This document shows positions 14,764 to 17,176 of a DNA stretch of 17,176 bases, in pieces. Source of the stretch: CAZBYL01 sp964496275. GTDB taxonomy: Bacteria > Synergistota > Synergistia > Synergistales > Synergistaceae. Every line of letters begins with the position of its first letter. Position 1 is the stretch's first letter. Location: positions 1 through 17,176 of the forward strand of contig CAZBYL010000048.1 in assembly GCA_964496275.1 (NCBI GenBank). Direction: 5' to 3'. Under the pieces are notes generated by a model, which saw only the letters and a list, made by a program, of their open reading frames with translations, had not been told where the DNA came from and did not search any database. A program made the translations under genes and the position numbers.

Positions 14764-15362
14764 TGAAGTTTAAACATTATCTGCGCCTGGCACTCTACAC
14801 TCTTTTGGGCTTTCTCCTTGCCGGATTCCTATTTTTCCCCTGGGATGCGATAGGTGACTGCCTCATGGCCAGGGGACTCGCAGTCGCAGCTAAAAACGGG
14901 ATATACGCGGCGGTCGGCAGCAACTTTACTCAGGGCATAGCGGACAAAGAATTTGTGTACCAAAAAGTGACCGCAGATTTTCCCGTATTCCGTTTCTCTG
15001 CCTCACAGATGACAGTAAACCCCGAAATACTGCGCACTCTTGTTGCGGCAAAACCGTCCTGCACCATAGAGTTCGGGCGGGGTGAAATAATACCGGTGAC
15101 CCGCCAAAAACTCGAATGGGTTTCCGGCGCGGCTGAAATATCCGTCTCAAACGGAATAATTTCCGTAAGCGAAATAGACTTCAAGGGAAAACTCTCCGCC
15201 AACGGCTTCTTGGAAATATCTATGGAAACGGGACGAATGTCGCGTGCCAATATGACGCTGAAAGTTCCTACGGAAATGGACAGGGCGCTTGAAATGCTCG
15301 GCGGCAGCGGCGTTATGCCCATAACCAAAATTAAAGCCGGAGAATGGAAGGTGGAGAGATAA
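14760..15362 (+). CDS. gspN: T2SS accessory protein, GspN-like
   Basis: 200 residues. An N-terminal membrane anchor or signal (about 8-27, LRLALYTLLGFLLAGFLFFP) is followed by a periplasmic beta-rich domain with repeated strand pairs: VTADFPVFRFSASQMTV, CTIEFGRGEIIPV, AEISVSNGIISVSEIDFKG, FLEISMETGRMSRANMTLKV. This fits GspN, an accessory T2SS protein that is absent from some systems and whose role is not well defined. The call depends on the fold impression and on its place after gspM. Translation can begin at ATG 14760 or 14763; GGAGGG at 14748-14753 suits either. ATGA overlap with gspM indicates coupling. Confidence 0.7.
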   Translation: MMKFKHYLRLALYTLLGFLLAGFLFFPWDAIGDCLMARGLAVAAKNGIYAAVGSNFTQGIADKEFVYQKVTADFPVFRFSASQMTVNPEILRTLVAAKPSCTIEFGRGEIIPVTRQKLEWVSGAAEISVSNGIISVSEIDFKGKLSANGFLEISMETGRMSRANMTLKVPTEMDRALEMLGGSGVMPITKIKAGEWKVER

Positions 15363-16342
15363 TGAACTTCAAAATTTCCGAAAACTCTTCATTCAAATCG
15401 GCTTTCACAGGCGCGCTGTCAAAAATGAAAAGCGGCGGCATGTCCGGTGTTGCGGAGCACCTTAACGGAGCCTTTGCGCACAAAAAAGCCGACGGAACGG
15501 AAGCGGAGCTCGGAATCTCGCTCCTTAAGCTCACCTTCTTTCTTACCGGTTTTCTTTGCTCTCTCTGCTTCTGTTGGATAGCGGAAAACATGCTGATGTC
15601 ACGCTCGCTGGAAGAGAGACTCATCCTTGCCGAAAGCGTGGCGCACCGTGCTCCGTCGTTTGCCAATGCGAGCATAGACAGAAGCTTCGGAGGTCTTGCA
15701 AAGCTCAATCCGTTTAATGCGGCGGTGCCTCCGGAAGAGAAAGAGTCCCAAGCGTCCGCATATCCTGTCACCTCGCTTATGCTCTCAGGCACTCTTCCGA
15801 ACATAGGAGCATGGATAACCGACGACACAGGTACTCACCTCGTGCTTAAAGGTCAGGAAATAAAAGGCTACAAACTTGACGAAATACATTACGGAAAGAT
15901 AGTTTTATCATCGGGAAGCACAAAGCACGAAGTGTTCCTCGTGCTCTCGGGCGGAGCAATCGTGCCTCCGCCGCCGAGACCGGATAACAAAAAAAGCGGG
16001 CTTGACCTCTCCTCCGTAGTTGCGGCGGGATCGGGCAAGGAAGGTTCCGTGCCGAGGGAACTTATAGACAAACTCCTCATGAACCCATACGATGAAGTTG
16101 CAAAAATGAGAATGATACCTGCGGAAGGCGGGGGAATGCAGCTTGAAAGAATCGCGCCCGACAGTGTATTGGGCACGGTAGGAGTCGTGGAAGGCGACGT
16201 CATAAAGGCGCTTAACGGTGTTACCATCACAAATATGGGCGACATCGCTAATGCCGTAAATTCCATGATGGCGGGAACTCGCTTTGACGTCTCCGTAATG
16301 CGTGGCGGCAAAGCGGTGGATCTCAAATATCAGGTGAAATAA
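15362..16342 (+). CDS. gspC: T2SS protein GspC with HR and PDZ domains
   Basis: 326 residues. GspC links the inner-membrane platform to the secretin GspD and helps select substrates. Order: a long, probably cytoplasmic N-terminus (1-50, charged), a membrane helix (about 52-74), a linker, LNPFNA (115-120), the homology-region (HR) domain (about 136-198: TSLMLSGTLPNIGAWI, then LVLKGQEIKGYKLDEI), a proline-rich hinge (VPPPPRP, 201-207), and a C-terminal PDZ domain (about 232-326: LERIAPDSVLGTVGVVEGDV, LNGVTITNMGDIANAV). ATG 15362 is chosen, overlapping the gspN stop by one base with GGTGGAGAG upstream; the earlier in-frame ATG 15344 lies before that site. The N-terminal tail is longer than in model GspC proteins. 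Confidence 0.9.
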   Translation: MNFKISENSSFKSAFTGALSKMKSGGMSGVAEHLNGAFAHKKADGTEAELGISLLKLTFFLTGFLCSLCFCWIAENMLMSRSLEERLILAESVAHRAPSFANASIDRSFGGLAKLNPFNAAVPPEEKESQASAYPVTSLMLSGTLPNIGAWITDDTGTHLVLKGQEIKGYKLDEIHYGKIVLSSGSTKHEVFLVLSGGAIVPPPPRPDNKKSGLDLSSVVAAGSGKEGSVPRELIDKLLMNPYDEVAKMRMIPAEGGGMQLERIAPDSVLGTVGVVEGDVIKALNGVTITNMGDIANAVNSMMAGTRFDVSVMRGGKAVDLKYQVK

Positions 16343-16348
16343 CGGAGC

Positions 16349-16792
16349 ATGGCTAAAGCTTCGCGCGGATTTACACTCATGGAAATAATGGTGGCAGTCG
16401 CGATACTCGCCTTCACCGCGACCGCCGCAATAAAACTTGTCATATTGGCTCAAAACACGCTGCGGGAAACGAAGCAGAAAAGGTTCCTGTGTGACACGGC
16501 GCTTGAAATACAAACGGAAATAAGAATAGGCAAACGAGACCCATCGGGAATGAGCGGCGATCTCCTATGGGAGACAACAGACAAAGAAAAAGAAATGTTC
16601 AATGCCGACTTCGGCAAACTTAATTTTGACAAAGGCAGGTCCGGTGACTTTGCGTCTGAGAACGTAAAATGGCGTGAACTCACCGTTAAGATAAAAGACA
16701 AAGACAAAATAACTCTATGCCTTCCCCAAAAAAAAGAAGGCTCCGGGACACAAACGGAATCACCTGTGTCCTCCGATACCAAGTCAAAGTAA
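16349..16792 (+). CDS. gspI: T2SS minor pseudopilin, GspI-like
   Basis: 147 residues. The 7-residue leader MAKASRG is followed by F8TLMEIMVAVAILAFTATAA with Glu at +5, a canonical prepilin peptidase substrate. The body is short and hydrophilic; length and the TLMEIMVAVAIL wording suit GspI best, although GspH or another pseudopilin is possible. The last 20 or so residues (from KKEGSGT on) are Ser/Thr/Lys-rich and look disordered, which is unusual. GGAG at 16344-16347 is only 1 nt from the ATG; AGGTGA (16332-16337), 11 nt upstream inside gspC, is the more plausible ribosome binding site. It follows gspC by 6 nt. Confidence 0.74.
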   Translation: MAKASRGFTLMEIMVAVAILAFTATAAIKLVILAQNTLRETKQKRFLCDTALEIQTEIRIGKRDPSGMSGDLLWETTDKEKEMFNADFGKLNFDKGRSGDFASENVKWRELTVKIKDKDKITLCLPQKKEGSGTQTESPVSSDTKSK

Positions 16793-16795
16793 TAT

Positions 16796-16828
16796 AGCTC
16801 GTACTGTGCCGAGCTTTGCTGATTTTTT
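16796..16828 (+). terminator. Weak hairpin plus T-run between gspI and gspD
   Basis: AGCTCG (16796-16801) pairs with CGAGCT (16810-16815) around an 8-nt loop. A six-T run (16823-16828) begins 7 nt after the stem. The spacing and short stem make this a poor intrinsic terminator; it could be a partial terminator, a processing site or chance. It sits in the only sizeable gap (68 nt) of the gsp cluster. Confidence 0.3.
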
Positions 16829-16860
16829 GTTCTTATGCACTAATTAAGGAGTGGTCGGTT

Positions 16861-17176
16861 ATGGGTAAAAAGAAAGTTCTGCTTTGCATACTAGCGGCTG
16901 TAATGGTGGTAACAACCTCAAGCTGTTCATATGCTGCGGACCAGGAAGAACAAAATTTAGTTGCCGCGGCGCATCAGATGAGGGGGACGGGGCGTATCCA
17001 GCTTAACTTCAAAGATCTGGAAATGGCCAAATTTATCCGCTTCATGTCAGAGCTGCTCGGCGAGAATATACTGGTTGACCCTGCCGTAGGAGGCAAGGTC
17101 TCAGTTGTCTCACCCAAACCGATATCGATAAAAGAATCCCGTCAGGTGATGCTCTCCGTTCTTGAAATGAACAACC
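16861..17176 (+). CDS. gspD: T2SS secretin GspD, 3'-truncated by the window edge
   Basis: Secretins form the outer-membrane channel through which folded proteins leave the cell. Only the first 105 codons are visible. They begin with a signal peptide: KKK, then a hydrophobic run (about 6-18), with probable cleavage after SYA (residue 25). The Cys at 22 (TTSSC) makes a lipoprotein signal possible but not convincing. The N0 domain follows: IQLNFKDLEMAKFIRFMSEL, then the classic ENILVDPAVGGKVSVVSPKP and ISIKESRQVMLSVLEMN, which match the start of GspD/PilQ-type secretins. A clear AAGGAG (16846-16851) lies 9 nt before the ATG. The T2SS neighbours favour GspD over PilQ. The gene continues beyond the window. 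Confidence 0.92.
   Translation, partial: MGKKKVLLCILAAVMVVTTSSCSYAADQEEQNLVAAAHQMRGTGRIQLNFKDLEMAKFIRFMSELLGENILVDPAVGGKVSVVSPKPISIKESRQVMLSVLEMNN

Noticed and set aside
15908..16513. 201-codon minus-strand open frame opposite gspC and gspI
   Set aside because: No family resemblance, and the opposite strand carries clear PDZ and pseudopilin sequences.
1..17176. Mobile elements, CRISPR arrays, tRNA or rRNA genes, phage genes
   Set aside because: No direct repeat arrays, transposase or integrase-like frames, or cloverleaf-like sequences were noticed; coding density by ordinary genes is close to complete.

Overview
This window is a densely packed, entirely plus-strand stretch of a bacterial chromosome. 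It joins conserved housekeeping genes to part of a type II secretion system (T2SS). The neighbourhood rpsF-ssb-rpsR-(DUF2232/YybS-like)-rplI-dnaB is the arrangement familiar from Firmicutes-like genomes. The right half, however, encodes inner-membrane, pseudopilin and outer-membrane secretin parts of a T2SS plus a Wzy/O-antigen-ligase-type membrane protein, which only make sense in a diderm cell. That mixture suggests Synergistota (Synergistetes) or another diderm lineage close to the Firmicutes. This is an inference from gene content and order; no rRNA or other decisive marker is present.

Layout. 1-1734: the C-terminal two thirds of secA, running in from the left. 1748-3577: an exported 609-residue protein with a DUF3857-like front and what looks like a catalytically dead transglutaminase-like core. 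3625-5304: argS. 5335-5634: a small FtsB/DivIC-like septum protein. 5626-6866: the rpsF-ssb-rpsR unit, with a clear sigma70-type promoter overlapping the end of the septum gene, a structured 5' leader in front of rpsF, and a strong intrinsic terminator behind rpsR. 6826-7844: an extended -10 promoter fused to that terminator, then a DUF2232 multi-span membrane protein. 7845-9642: rplI and dnaB. 9660-11510: an O-antigen ligase-like protein. 11517-16792: seven T2SS genes in the order gspJ-K-L-M-N-C-I. 16861-end: the start of gspD (secretin), cut by the window edge.

How the genes fit together. From the promoter near 6829 to the end of gspI at 16792 no gap exceeds 17 nt and several genes overlap, so ribosomal protein L9, the replicative helicase, a putative glycan ligase and the T2SS assembly platform could lie on one long message. 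The T2SS genes supply the pseudopilus tip (J, K, I), the inner-membrane platform (L, M), the GspN accessory protein, and the link (C) to the secretin (D). The ATPase GspE, GspF, the major pseudopilin GspG, GspH and the prepilin peptidase GspO are not in the window. SecA would deliver the secreted substrates and the secretin to the periplasm. No mobile elements, CRISPR arrays, tRNAs or rRNAs were seen. Apart from the regulatory regions described, there is no gene-free stretch longer than about 100 nt. I found no wholly new multi-gene system. The least explained items are the pseudoenzyme-like exported protein, the RNA structure before rpsF, the fused terminator/promoter, and the association of a glycan ligase with the pseudopilin genes.
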